Below, piece by piece: positions 36,390 through 46,018 of a DNA stretch of 64,000 nt. The stretch is taken from the NCBI RefSeq assembly GCF_003591005.1, contig NZ_QYYD01000011.1:62001-126000 (forward strand), read 5' to 3'. Each line of letters starts with the position of its first letter. Position 1 is the stretch's first letter. The notes below the pieces were generated by a model. The model was given only the letters and a program-made list of their open reading frames with translations. It did not search any database and had not been told where the DNA came from. The DNA comes from Rhodopseudomonas palustris. Lineage in GTDB: Bacteria; Pseudomonadota; Alphaproteobacteria; Rhizobiales; Xanthobacteraceae. The position numbers were made by a program, and so were the translations under genes.

Positions 36390-36417
36390 AAACGCCGCCC
36401 GGAATTGGGCGGCGTTT
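36390..36417 (+). terminator. Terminator of the iron-uptake operon
   Basis: Stem AAACGCCGCCC (36390-36400) with GGGCGGCGTTT (36407-36417) and a six-base loop; the A and T runs are built into the stem, so it can work in both directions. Confidence 0.85.
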
Positions 36418-36491
36418 GAGATCCGAAAAGCGTAGAGGGTGATGCGACGAAGATAGCGTCGCTTCGGTGAATTTCAACCGGGACCTTTGCC

Positions 36492-36607
36492 GTCATTGCG
36501 AGGAGCGAAGCGACGAAGCAATCCAGGCTTCACCTCGTGACGCTGGATTGCTTCGCGGAGCCTGTCATCGGGCGGCGCTTTGCGCCGACCCGGTGGCTCA
36601 CAATGAC
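36492..36607. repeat. Family B palindromic repeat, long form
   Basis: GTCATTGCGAGGAGCGAAGC ... TGGATTGCTTCGCGGAGCCT ... CAATGAC. This longer form carries an extra GGCGGCGCTTTGCGCCG hairpin and is closely shared with the copy at 63120. Confidence 0.85.
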
Positions 36608-36626
36608 GAGGCGGTGGTAGTGCCGC

Positions 36627-37406
36627 TCAGGTCCGGTAGCTCGGGTCGATGCGGTCGAGCTTGCGCAGCAGCGGCGGCCAAACCAGCTTGGTCGAGCGCA
36701 GTTCCATCGCGTCGCGGTTGGTCATCAGCGCGTGGTTCTTGTCGACCGCGAGCTCTTCGATCGGGTAGGCGGTCGGGCCGAGCATCCGGGTGCGGACCTG
36801 CATCGTGCAGGCGCGCTCGAGGTGATACATCCGCTCGAACGCCGAGGCGACGCTGCGGCCGACCGTCAGCGTGCCATGATTGCGCAGCAGCATGTGGTTC
36901 TTGTCGCCCAGGTCGCGCTGCAGCCGGGGGCGCTCGTCGTGGTCCAGCGCGACGCCTTCGTAGTCGTGGTAGGCGAGGTCGCCGGTGACGAAATGCGCGG
37001 TCTGGTTCAGCGGCAGCAGCCCGTCCATGCAGCTCGACACCGCGGTACCGTCCGGTGTGTGCAGATGCAGCACGCAGCCGGCGTCCTCGCGCACCTCGTG
37101 GATCGCCGAATGGATGGTGAAGCCGGCGGGATTGATCTTATACGGGCTGTCGCTGAGCTGATTGCCGTCGAGGTCGACCTTGACCAGGCTCGACGCCGTG
37201 ATCTCGTCGAACATCAGGCCATAGGGATTGATCAGGAAGTGATGCTCCGGGCCGGGCACGCGCGCCGAAATGTGCGTGTCGACCAGATCGTCCCAGCCGT
37301 AATAGGCGACGAGGCGATAGCAGGCGGCAAGATTGACGCGCTGCTCCCATTCCGCCTCGGTCATCTGCGACGGCACTTCCTTAAGACGGGCTTCGGCTGG
37401 CGACAT
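36627..37406 (-). CDS. Class II aldolase/adducin family protein
   Basis: The 259-residue product has the zinc-dependent class II aldolase fold, with ligand histidines in CVLHLHTPDG and RNHGTLTVG and the phosphate-binding-like THISARVPG near residue 45. Length and sequence resemble the stand-alone adducin-like subgroup rather than fuculose or ribulose-phosphate aldolases, so the substrate is unknown. The gene is monocistronic, flanked by a family B repeat downstream. Confidence 0.92.
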   Translation of the reverse strand: MSPAEARLKEVPSQMTEAEWEQRVNLAACYRLVAYYGWDDLVDTHISARVPGPEHHFLINPYGLMFDEITASSLVKVDLDGNQLSDSPYKINPAGFTIHSAIHEVREDAGCVLHLHTPDGTAVSSCMDGLLPLNQTAHFVTGDLAYHDYEGVALDHDERPRLQRDLGDKNHMLLRNHGTLTVGRSVASAFERMYHLERACTMQVRTRMLGPTAYPIEELAVDKNHALMTNRDAMELRSTKLVWPPLLRKLDRIDPSYRT

Positions 37407-37661
37407 GGCGTTCTCTCCCGGGTTGTTCGATGATGGTTGCCGTCACGGTAACGCTGCGATTGTTTCGCAGCAAGCGGCCCAGCGCGCGGCAGTCATGAAC
37501 GGTCACGGGCAGTCGGACGTATCCAACGGCGTCGCCGTCTGACGTCGAAAGCCCGCCAACAAGTTGTTTGCAAACGGGAACGATGATTGCCGATCACGTT
37601 CATATGACGTTATCGTGGCTTGGCGACCGCCGCGCTTGCTGCGGCGGCACGGGAGTTTGGA

Positions 37662-38522
37662 ATGGTTTTTCTGCTGGGCGCGGGGATTGTGTTCCTGTTG
37701 GCCGGGCTGGCGTCGATCGTTTACGGCGTTCCGGTCAAGGAATTCAGCTTCGGCAACACCTTGATCCTGTCCGGCGTCATCGGGGGATGCACCGGCGCGA
37801 TCCTGGTCGGGCTGTATGCGGTCGGCCGCCAGATCCGTGCCCTTGCAGCTGTCACCGCGGCAGCGGGCGCATCCACACCACGTCCGTCGCTCCCGCTCGC
37901 GACTTCCTCGGAACGTGAAGCTGGCGATGCCCTGCTGTTCCCGGGCGACCGCTCCGAGCCCGAGATCGCGCCACCCGCCGAGCCCAAGACCGGCCGCGAG
38001 TCGGTGGCCAGCCCATCCGCGCCGCCGTGGCAAGACGATGCCGCCCGCGACCAATCCCGCGTGCGTGCGCCCGAGCCTCCGGCCGCTGAGGCGTCGCCGA
38101 AGAAGCGCAATCTGCTGTTCGCATCGACCACGCGCCGCGAGCGTGCCGCTCAGGCGGGCGGCGACGGCGACGCCTCGCCGCCGACCACCACCGTGCGCAA
38201 CTTCGAGGAAGCCTGGCCGCAGCCGGATCGGTCGCGCGACGAAGCCGGGCCGCGTAAGCGCCGCTCGCTGCTGGGCGGAGCCGACGCCGCCGCCGAGCCG
38301 GCGCCGACAGACCAGCCGGAGCGGCTGCGGCGAGAGCCGACGCCGACGCCGGCGCCGCGCAGCGAAGAGATGACCGAAGTCACCGTGCTGAAATCGGGCG
38401 TGGTCGATGGCATGGCGTATTCGCTGTATTCGGACGGGTCGATCGAGGCGCAGATGCCGGAGGGCATGATGCGGTTCGAATCGATCGACGCGCTGCGCGA
38501 GCATCTCGAGCAGCGCAGCTAA
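37662..38522 (+). CDS. Membrane protein with long disordered linker
   Basis: ATG at 37662, preceded by GGGAG, gives 286 residues. Two membrane helices (about 2-22 and 32-56) make a hairpin. A disordered charged region of some 170 residues (Pro/Glu/Arg/Ala) leads to a conserved-looking tail at about 235-283 (VDGMAYSLYSDGSIEAQMPE, then RFESIDALREHLEQ). The short tail domain probably binds a partner in the cytoplasm. I recall similar proteins in Bradyrhizobium relatives without known function. Confidence 0.75.
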   Translation: MVFLLGAGIVFLLAGLASIVYGVPVKEFSFGNTLILSGVIGGCTGAILVGLYAVGRQIRALAAVTAAAGASTPRPSLPLATSSEREAGDALLFPGDRSEPEIAPPAEPKTGRESVASPSAPPWQDDAARDQSRVRAPEPPAAEASPKKRNLLFASTTRRERAAQAGGDGDASPPTTTVRNFEEAWPQPDRSRDEAGPRKRRSLLGGADAAAEPAPTDQPERLRREPTPTPAPRSEEMTEVTVLKSGVVDGMAYSLYSDGSIEAQMPEGMMRFESIDALREHLEQRS

Positions 38523-38687
38523 GCTGTTGGTCTACCTTGCGCCGACAGAACGGCGCGCCCTACAAGCTGGCTCGCAGCAAGGTCCCGGTTGCGTTTCGCG
38601 CCGGCCGTGCTGATCATCGTTTAAGCAACCGACGAGATTCGACTGGGGGCGGGATCCGTCGCCGGTCCCGAGACGATTGGATTTCCC

Positions 38688-39107
38688 ATGAGTGACCCCG
38701 CGGGCAAGAGCTTCATCGAACTGACCGCGACCATCGTCTCCGCCTATGTCAGCAACAATCCGACTCCCGCCGGCGATCTTCCCGGCTTGATCGGCCAGGT
38801 GCACACGGCGCTGCAGCGACTATCCGCCGGACGGCCCGAGGTGCCGGTTGCGGAGCCGTCAAAGCCCGCGGTGCCGCTGAAAAAATCGGTGACGCCGGAA
38901 TATCTGATCTGCCTGGAAGACGGCAAACGCTTCAAATCGCTGAAGCGGCATCTGCGCACGCAGTACAAGATGACCCCCGAGCAATACCGCGAGAAGTGGG
39001 GTCTGCCACCGGACTATCCGATGGTGGCGCCAAACTATGCAGTGGAGCGCTCGCAGCTCGCGAAGAAAATGGGCCTCGGCCAGCAGCGTCGCCGCCGCGG
39101 CAAATAA
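38688..39107 (+). CDS. mucR: MucR/Ros-family transcriptional regulator
   Basis: The 139-residue product has the MucR zinc-finger-type DNA-binding domain at about 72-118: YLICLEDGKRFKSLKRHLRT followed by MTPEQYREKWGLPPDYPMVA. As often in Rhizobiales only one cysteine of the finger is kept. MucR proteins are H-NS-like repressors of exopolysaccharide, motility and cell-cycle genes, including CtrA-linked ones. The gene is monocistronic. Upstream bases 38523-38687 should hold its own, probably autoregulated, promoter. Confidence 0.93.
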   Translation: MSDPAGKSFIELTATIVSAYVSNNPTPAGDLPGLIGQVHTALQRLSAGRPEVPVAEPSKPAVPLKKSVTPEYLICLEDGKRFKSLKRHLRTQYKMTPEQYREKWGLPPDYPMVAPNYAVERSQLAKKMGLGQQRRRRGK

Positions 39108-39185
39108 ATGGTCGGCGGGCAGGTGGCCGCTCCGCAACCAGTCTTGCACTTCGAGGAAAAAAATCCGAAGATTGGCATCTAGGGG

Positions 39186-39216
39186 TTGACTTGCCGTCAT
39201 CATCTGAGAATATATT
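39186..39216 (+). promoter_or_regulatory. Strong sigma70-type promoter
   Basis: TTGACT at 39186-39191 and TATATT at 39211-39216 (or AATATA at 39209, giving a 17-base spacer) lie upstream of the DUF6456 gene, in an AT-rich pocket that stands out from the surroundings. Confidence 0.6.
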
Positions 39217-39248
39217 CCCTATTGAGGATCTCAGGTGAGGCGCGAGCG

Positions 39249-39371
39249 ATGCCGATGTCAGCCTGGCGGCGCAGAGCCGCTCGTTTTGGTGAAGGTCGCG
39301 ATCAAGCACGGGCAGCGAACGGGTGCCATGCTGTCGATCGCGCTACCCCTGCGGCGGGAGGCGGCCGATGA
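39249..39371 (+). CDS. Possible 40-residue leader peptide
   Basis: A short frame starts at ATG 39249 and ends in TGA overlapping the ATG of the DUF6456 gene (ATGA at 39368-39371), 33 bases after the promoter above. The product is basic (MPMSAWRRRAARFGEG...). The coupling and promoter position are suggestive; the composition alone would not justify a call. Confidence 0.25.
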   Translation: MPMSAWRRRAARFGEGRDQARAANGCHAVDRATPAAGGGR

Positions 39372-39964
39372 AGCGCCGCAAGACTCCGGCCAAAGCCGTG
39401 CAGGACGTCGCCGAAATCGGCGGGTTTCGTGCGCAGCATTTGTCTGTGGCGGAATGCCAGATCATGACCGAGCAGGGCTTGGCCCGCGTTACGGTGGACG
39501 AGCGCGAGAGCCCGCTCGCCTGGCTGGCGCGGCGCAAGGGGCGGGACGGGCGCAGCCTGATCAGCGCACATCAGTTCGTCGCCGGCGAGCGGCTGCGCGC
39601 CGACTTCACCCGCGGCAACCTGACACCCCGCGTAACCTCAAACTGGGGCGCCCCCACGGGGCGCTCGGGCAGTGGCGGGGCAGGCGAGATGACCGATTTG
39701 GTGGTGGCGTCACGGCAGCGGGTGCAGAATGCGGTTGCGGCCTGCGGGCCGGAATTCTCCGGCATCCTGCTCGACGTGTGTTGCTTCCTGCGCGGGCTGG
39801 AAGATGTCGAGCGCGAGCGCGGCTGGCCGACCCGATCCGCCAAGGTGGTGCTGCAACTGGCGCTCGAGCGGCTGGCGCGGCATTACGGGCTGGCGCCGAC
39901 CTCCGGCGCCGTCAACCCAAAGCTGCGCAGTTGGCTCGCCGAAGAGCAGTTCGTGGTCGGGTGA
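39368..39964 (+). CDS. DUF6456 domain protein (helix-turn-helix-like)
   Basis: ATG at 39368 after GGGAGGCGG gives 198 residues. Residues 25-85 include ESPLAWLARRKGRDGRSLIS and AHQFVAGERLRADFTRG, the DUF6456 core. The C-terminal half has a helical region (RQRVQNAVAACGPEFSGILL, then SAKVVLQLALERLARHYGL) resembling an HTH. Proteins of this kind are common in Rhizobiales and suspected of DNA binding. It is followed by a family B repeat and the convergent sufE gene. Confidence 0.82.
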   Translation: MKRRKTPAKAVQDVAEIGGFRAQHLSVAECQIMTEQGLARVTVDERESPLAWLARRKGRDGRSLISAHQFVAGERLRADFTRGNLTPRVTSNWGAPTGRSGSGGAGEMTDLVVASRQRVQNAVAACGPEFSGILLDVCCFLRGLEDVERERGWPTRSAKVVLQLALERLARHYGLAPTSGAVNPKLRSWLAEEQFVVG

Positions 39965-39980
39965 GCCGACCACGTTATCC

Positions 39981-40052
39981 GTCATTGCGAGCGCAGCGAA
40001 GCAATCCAGCGCCGCGCTCGGAACTGGATTGCTTCGCTGCGCTCGCAATGAC
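39981..40052. repeat. Family B palindromic repeat, short form
   Basis: GTCATTGCGAGCGCAGCGAA ... TTCGCTGCGCTCGCAATGAC: a nearly perfect long hairpin between the convergent DUF6456 and sufE genes, where it could end both transcripts. Confidence 0.88.
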
Positions 40053-40098
40053 GCCGTTCCAAGAGCGATTTCAGCGATCGAACTCTCGGCCGAGTTTC

Positions 40099-40527
40099 TC
40101 AGGCCGATGCCGCCAGCGCCTGCTGGGCGTCGGCCTTGATGCGCTCGATCATCGAGCGCAGCCCGTTGGAGCGCTGCGGCGTCAGATGTTCGCGGAAGCC
40201 GAGTTCGTCGAACACCGCGATCGGCTCGGCCGCCAGGATTTCCTTCGGCGTACGGCCCGACACCAGCGTGAGCAAGATCGCGATCAGCCCGCGCACGATA
40301 TGCGCGTCGCTGTCACCAAGATAGCTGAGCACCGGCTCGTCGGCGCCGTTGCGGCCGGTCCTGCGCGACAGCCAGACCTGACTGGCGCAGCCATTGACCT
40401 TGTTGGCGGAGGAATGTTCCTCCTCGGGCATCGGGTCAAGGGTGCGGCCGAGTTCGATCACATAGCGATAACGATCGTCCCAATCGTCCAGCAGTGCGAA
40501 ATTGTCCCTGATTTCGTCGATCGTCAT
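40099..40527 (-). CDS. sufE: SufE-type cysteine-desulfurase activator
   Basis: The 142-residue product is the SufE fold with the sulfur-accepting Cys47 in KVNGCASQVWL. It takes persulfide sulfur from SufS and delivers it to the SufBCD scaffold in iron-sulfur cluster assembly. Further family marks are YVIELGRTLDPMP and the helix IVRGLIAILLTLVSGRTPKE. The suf operon itself is not in this window, so this is a detached copy. Confidence 0.95.
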   Translation of the reverse strand: MTIDEIRDNFALLDDWDDRYRYVIELGRTLDPMPEEEHSSANKVNGCASQVWLSRRTGRNGADEPVLSYLGDSDAHIVRGLIAILLTLVSGRTPKEILAAEPIAVFDELGFREHLTPQRSNGLRSMIERIKADAQQALAASA

Positions 40528-40647
40528 GATGGCCCGTATCTGCTCGTCGCGGCTCCCAAGGTGGAACCTCTCCGTACCAGATATATGGGATTGCCGCGCC
40601 TCGAAAGCGAGATCGCAGCCTCATCGGAAAGTCGGAATGCGGCCGGC

Positions 40648-41049
40648 TCAGTTGCTGCGGACGGCGACCTGTTCGAGTCGCCATTCGATGGCGAGATCGG
40701 CGGGCACGAGCGTGTCGCGCGGGGCAAAGCCGAGGCGTGCGTCGTCGGAATCGTCGCCGCCGATCGAACTGGTCTGGTCGCTGCTGCGCTTGTCGATGAT
40801 CATCTTATAGACCTTGCGCGCGCCTTCCTGCGCGCGATGGCCGATCACAGTGGCGGCGTGTTCGCCGACTTCGCAGGCCGCGGGCTGACGCTTGCAGAAT
40901 TGCGTGAAGTCGGAGACCGCAGCGGATGCGGCTGACACGGCTTCGGACGCACCGACCTGCGGCAGCTTCTCGGACTCCGGAGTCTGGTCCCGAGGAAGTA
41001 GCACCAGGACCAGCCCGAGCCAGAACGTCAATCGAAGCAGGAAAAACAT
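40648..41049 (-). CDS. DUF5330 small exported protein
   Basis: The 133-residue product begins with a hydrophobic segment (FFLLRLTFWLGLVLVLLPRD) that is a signal anchor. The short soluble part contains TQFCKRQPAACEVGEHAATV, a two-cysteine motif I associate with DUF5330, a family limited to Rhizobiales. It is presumably periplasmic and membrane-tethered; function unknown. It is separated from sufE by 120 bases on the same strand. Confidence 0.82.
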   Translation of the reverse strand: MFFLLRLTFWLGLVLVLLPRDQTPESEKLPQVGASEAVSAASAAVSDFTQFCKRQPAACEVGEHAATVIGHRAQEGARKVYKMIIDKRSSDQTSSIGGDDSDDARLGFAPRDTLVPADLAIEWRLEQVAVRSN

Positions 41050-41450
41050 CTCGCGACCCCGTCGTCCAATCCGCGTTTGATTGGTCTTGCAGCTCGACCC
41101 TTGCCTAACTCCTCTTCAATGAACCGAGCGTGTTTTGGTTACTTACAATTCGAGCAAAATCCGTCTCAACACCGCGGTGAAACGATTCGGCGTAAACATT
41201 CGATTGATGAAGCACGGCCTTCCGGATCATGCGCGGCGAACGGCTATGAATTCGAAACCATAGCGCATCAGCATTGAAACCAAGTGTTCACCATCCTTCG
41301 CCGAATGCGGCGCCGATCCCGGGTCATTCCCGCACGCATCGCTCTGTCGCTGAACGCCTTAGCGTTCGTTTAAGGTGGCTCTGACACGGTGAGCCAACCA
41401 GAAACGGGGGTACCGTCCCCCGTCACGAGGCGACAGCGAGCGCGGACCGC
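41050..41450. other. Divergent intergenic region with a G/C hairpin
   Basis: These 401 bases separate the DUF5330 gene from the kinase gene. The middle is comparatively AT-rich and should hold both promoters. A perfect inverted repeat, ACGGGGG (41404-41410) with CCCCCGT (41417-41423), lies 28 bases before the kinase start and could affect its translation. No CtrA box was found here. Confidence 0.5.
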
Positions 41451-43260
<1,810 letters not shown>

Positions 43261-43268
<8 letters not shown>

Positions 43269-44079
43269 AAGACGGAAGGACGACGAAGCGCCGCGCCGTC
43301 GCGGTGCAGCTGTGGCAGCCGTCGCGGACAGCGACGAACGCGGCTTCGCGATGCGGCTGCTAATGAGCAGTCCGCGCGACGTCGTCGCCGGGATGTTCGC
43401 CTCCGCGGCGGTGGTGGCGATCATCACCAACGCGATCTTCATGCAAGCGGGCCAGCATCCGTCGCCGATGTTCGGCCGCAGCGCCGCGTCCGCCTCCATC
43501 TCGGTGGTGACGCTGCCGCGTCCGCGGCCGGCGGAGCCGCGCCAGGAAAGCAAGACGCTGGATCCCGCGCTGCTCGAGCCGAGTCCGACCGAACTGAAGC
43601 CGTCCGAGTCCAAAACCGCCGACGCCAAGCCGACCGAGTCCCGCGCGGCCGAGCCGAAGCACGTCGACAGCAAGCCCGACACTCGCCGTGTCGATCGCAC
43701 CCGCACGGCCGATGCCGACGCCGGCGATCCGCTCGGCAGCCTGGTTCAGCGCACCACCCAGCCGCGCGCCGCGGCGCCGGCGCCCGCGGCGGCTTCGTCG
43801 ACCGCATCGAATGCGCCGCGCCCTCCGGCGGCAATTCCAGCTGCGGCGTCGCGTGACCAGGTCGGCGATATGATCAGCTCGTCGCGCCGCATTGCCGCCG
43901 TGCAGCGCGCACTGACGGAGTATGGCTACGGCCAGCTCAAGCCGACCGGAAATGTCGGCTCCGACACCCAGGCCGCGATCCAGCGCTTCGAGCGCGCCCG
44001 GCGGATGCCGGTCACCGGGCAGGTCTCGGACCGGCTGGTGCGGGAGCTCGGTATGGTGACCGGGCGAGCGATCGACTAG
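43261..44079 (+). CDS. Membrane-anchored peptidoglycan-binding protein
   Basis: GTG at 43261 overlaps the kinase stop; the product has 272 residues. A cytoplasmic basic tail is followed by one membrane helix (about 39-60), a periplasmic disordered Pro/Ala/Glu/Lys stretch of 130 residues, and a C-terminal peptidoglycan-binding domain (PG_binding_1) at about 205-268 (IAAVQRALTEYGYGQLKPTG, then IQRFERARRMPVTGQVSDRL). Coupling to a kinase gene suggests it links cell-wall state to that signalling pathway. Confidence 0.86.
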
Positions 44080-44112
44080 CGCTGTGCCGCGCTTCGGCCT
44101 AAACCTCACGCC

Positions 44113-44460
44113 ATGCGACTGAAAAGCTCGATCTGGGTATCCGCCTATCTGCGCCGCTGCCAAAGCGAGGGCGTGTTCGGCGCGGTGAGCCGGCGTGGCG
44201 CCGAAGAGGCCGGCGCGGTGTTCGTCAAAGTGGTGCTGCCCGACCGCACGGCGATGCTTTACGCACCGGCGCCGCAGACCGCCTACGATGACAGCCGTCC
44301 GTTCGAGCGGGTGTTCGCGCCGGTGTCGCCGCAGCCGCAGGCTGAGGCCGCGGTGGACGAGCGACTCGCCAAGGAGATCCGGTTCGATCCGGATGTCTGG
44401 ATCATCGAAACCGAAGATCGCGCCGGCCGACACTTCCTGGATCTGGCCAAGCAGGGCTGA
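44113..44460 (+). CDS. DUF1491 family protein
   Basis: The 115-residue product starts MRLKSSIWVSAYLRRC and carries the family marks GAVFVKVVLPDRTAMLYAPA and the tail DPDVWIIETEDRAGRHFLD. DUF1491 proteins are small cytoplasmic alphaproteobacterial proteins of unknown function. It lies 33 bases after the peptidoglycan-binding gene and is probably in the same transcript. Confidence 0.9.
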   Translation: MRLKSSIWVSAYLRRCQSEGVFGAVSRRGAEEAGAVFVKVVLPDRTAMLYAPAPQTAYDDSRPFERVFAPVSPQPQAEAAVDERLAKEIRFDPDVWIIETEDRAGRHFLDLAKQG

Positions 44461-44521
44461 CGGACGGAAGTGGATCGGTTCAGTTCTGATGCAGAACGAG
44501 CCGTGAGCTTTGCTGCCACAA

Positions 44522-44624
44522 GCACAACCTCATGGTGAGGAGGCGCGAAGCGCCGTCTCGAACCATGGCTGCTGGTCCAGCGTGGCCCCAGCCTTCGAGA
44601 CGCCCGGCTTCGCCGTGCTCCTCA
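44522..44624. repeat. Family C repeat
   Basis: ACCTCATGGTGAGGAGGCGC ... CGTCTCGAACCATGG ... CTTCGAGACGCCCGGCTTCG ... GTGCTCCTCAG. It forms an imperfect palindrome (CTCATGGTGAGGAG with CTCCTCAG, TCTCGAACC with TTCGAGACG). I recall this kind of repeat as common in Bradyrhizobium/Rhodopseudomonas genomes; only this copy was seen here. Confidence 0.65.
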
Positions 44625-44833
44625 GAGCCTGGCCGAAAATGCGGCCTTTAAAATTAGGCACTTTCCTATCCGCGCGTCATGCCCGGCCTTGTGCCGGGCA
44701 TCCACGCCTTGCTGAAGGAAATGCTGCAAAGGCGTGGATGGCCGGGACAAGCCCGGCCATGACGGAGTTTGTGAGCAAATTAGCGGACCGCAAAGTGTGG
44801 CTGATATGTCGACTTTAGTTTTGAGTCAGGCTC
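44625..44833. mobile_element. Composite MITE-like element, copy 1 (209 bases)
   Basis: The ends GAGCCTGGC and GTCAGGCTC are inverted repeats. Between them are a shared left flank (AATGCGGCCTTT, AGGCACTTTC), a whole family A palindrome (44676-44763) and a shared right flank (TTTGTGAGC, TTTGAGT). The same order is found at 61257-61463. It encodes nothing. Confidence 0.7.
44676..44763. repeat. Family A palindromic repeat (inside composite element 1)
   Basis: GTCATGCCCGGCCTTGTGCC ... GGCGTGGATGGCCGGGACAA ... GGCCATGAC; arms are swapped relative to the copies at 15099, 29023 and 34310, that is, the opposite orientation. Confidence 0.85.
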
Positions 44834-44904
44834 TCAGGATGAAGACTCAGTACAGCGCGGATAGCGCGGATTGTGAATCCCGGGTTGCGCTGGGCTTACG
44901 AGCG

Positions 44905-45873
44905 TCAGCGGCTGGTGCCGGTGCGCGAGGGCAGGGTGCCGGGCTGAGCTGCCGGGCGGGCGCTGTGGGACGTGCCGGCGCGGGCGCGGTGGCGCTCGTC
45001 GTCGTGCAGCAGCGCGCGATACTTGGCGCGGGCGTTTGCGACGGTGGCGCCGCGCCAGGCCGCGATCATCACCAGCGCAGTGCGCTCGTCGAGCCGGTCG
45101 TACAGGCGCGACAGCCGGTACACCCAATCGACCGAGCTGCCGTGCTCCGGATCGAGGAACATCAGCACCTGTTCGAACACCGCGCCGCTCATGCCGAGCG
45201 CCTTCAGGGCGCAGGCCAGCGGCTCGCCACCGGGGTCGCGTACGACGCGATCGGCCGTCGCCGTGGCCAGGATCAGCGCGTCGCCCAGTTCGGCGGTGAA
45301 GTTCTCGGCATCCTGCGCGTAGGCCGCCATGTGCAGCGTCTCGATCGCCCGCTTGGCGCGCGGCGCGGGAATCCGCACAGCAGGACGAAGCGGCGCCTCG
45401 GCGAGATTGTGCAGGATCAGGGCGCGCTCACGCGGCGCGGCGGCGAAAAACATGTCGCTGATCTGCGCCGCATCGTCGGGCTGCATTGGCAGCGCGGCGA
45501 CACGCTGCTCGGCCTCGGTCGCCGGACGCGCCGGGCGGTCAGCCGGTGTTGCCGCGTGGGTAGCGATCGTCGCGGCCTGAGCTGGTTGCTGCTCGGCCGC
45601 GCTACGAAGAGCGAGCCGCCGCGCGATGGCATCCGGCGTGTGCGGGTAGATCGACAGACGGGCGCGCACGGCGGCCAAGGTCGCGTCGTCAACCTCGTCG
45701 ATCAGCCGCGATGTCAGCTCGACGAACTGCTGCTCTTCCTCTCGCGTGTGAGCGGCGCTCTGCACGTAGAGATCGGTCAGCACGCGCAGCAACGTCGGAC
45801 GAATGTCGATGCCCTCGCGGCGCGAGAGCGACATCAGGCCGTCGAATCCTGGGAATGGTGCTGACTGGGTCAT
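44905..45873 (-). CDS. DUF2336 protein
   Basis: The 322-residue product is soluble and mostly helical. Repeated LTDLYV..., VELTSRLIDEVDD and AVRARLSIYPHTPDAIARRL units have the HEAT/armadillo-like look of DUF2336. A central disordered Ala-rich piece (about 90-125) and a basic C-terminal tail are present. The family is alphaproteobacterial and of unknown function. A perfect CtrA box 46 bases upstream suggests cell-cycle control. Confidence 0.88.
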   Translation of the reverse strand: MTQSAPFPGFDGLMSLSRREGIDIRPTLLRVLTDLYVQSAAHTREEEQQFVELTSRLIDEVDDATLAAVRARLSIYPHTPDAIARRLALRSAAEQQPAQAATIATHAATPADRPARPATEAEQRVAALPMQPDDAAQISDMFFAAAPRERALILHNLAEAPLRPAVRIPAPRAKRAIETLHMAAYAQDAENFTAELGDALILATATADRVVRDPGGEPLACALKALGMSGAVFEQVLMFLDPEHGSSVDWVYRLSRLYDRLDERTALVMIAAWRGATVANARAKYRALLHDDERHRARAGTSHSARPAAQPGTLPSRTGTSR

Positions 45874-45918
45874 GACGTCGCAAATGAGGGCAACTACGCG
45901 GAATCTAGCCCAGCCTGT

Positions 45919-45933
45919 TTAATGCCGCGTTAA
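45919..45933. promoter_or_regulatory. CtrA box
   Basis: TTAA-TGCCGCG-TTAA is a perfect match to the CtrA consensus TTAA-N7-TTAA, 46 bases before the DUF2336 start, in the promoter position. Confidence 0.7.
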
Positions 45934-46018
45934 GCAAAACGCTTTGTTAATCAGCATCATCCGAGCAGGCGTTGACGCGGCGAGCGAACCGCCGCGTCCT
46001 CATCGCGAACGTTGAGAA

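Larger units (their letters stand above)
44461..44904. other. Repeat-filled intergenic region
   Basis: These 444 bases between convergent genes hold a family C repeat (44522-44624) directly joined to the 209-base composite element (44625-44833). No gene is supported here. Confidence 0.6.

Noticed and set aside
39235-40935. 566-residue open frame on the + strand
   Set aside because: It runs through the DUF6456 gene in another frame, a repeat, and antisense through sufE; no coherent protein.
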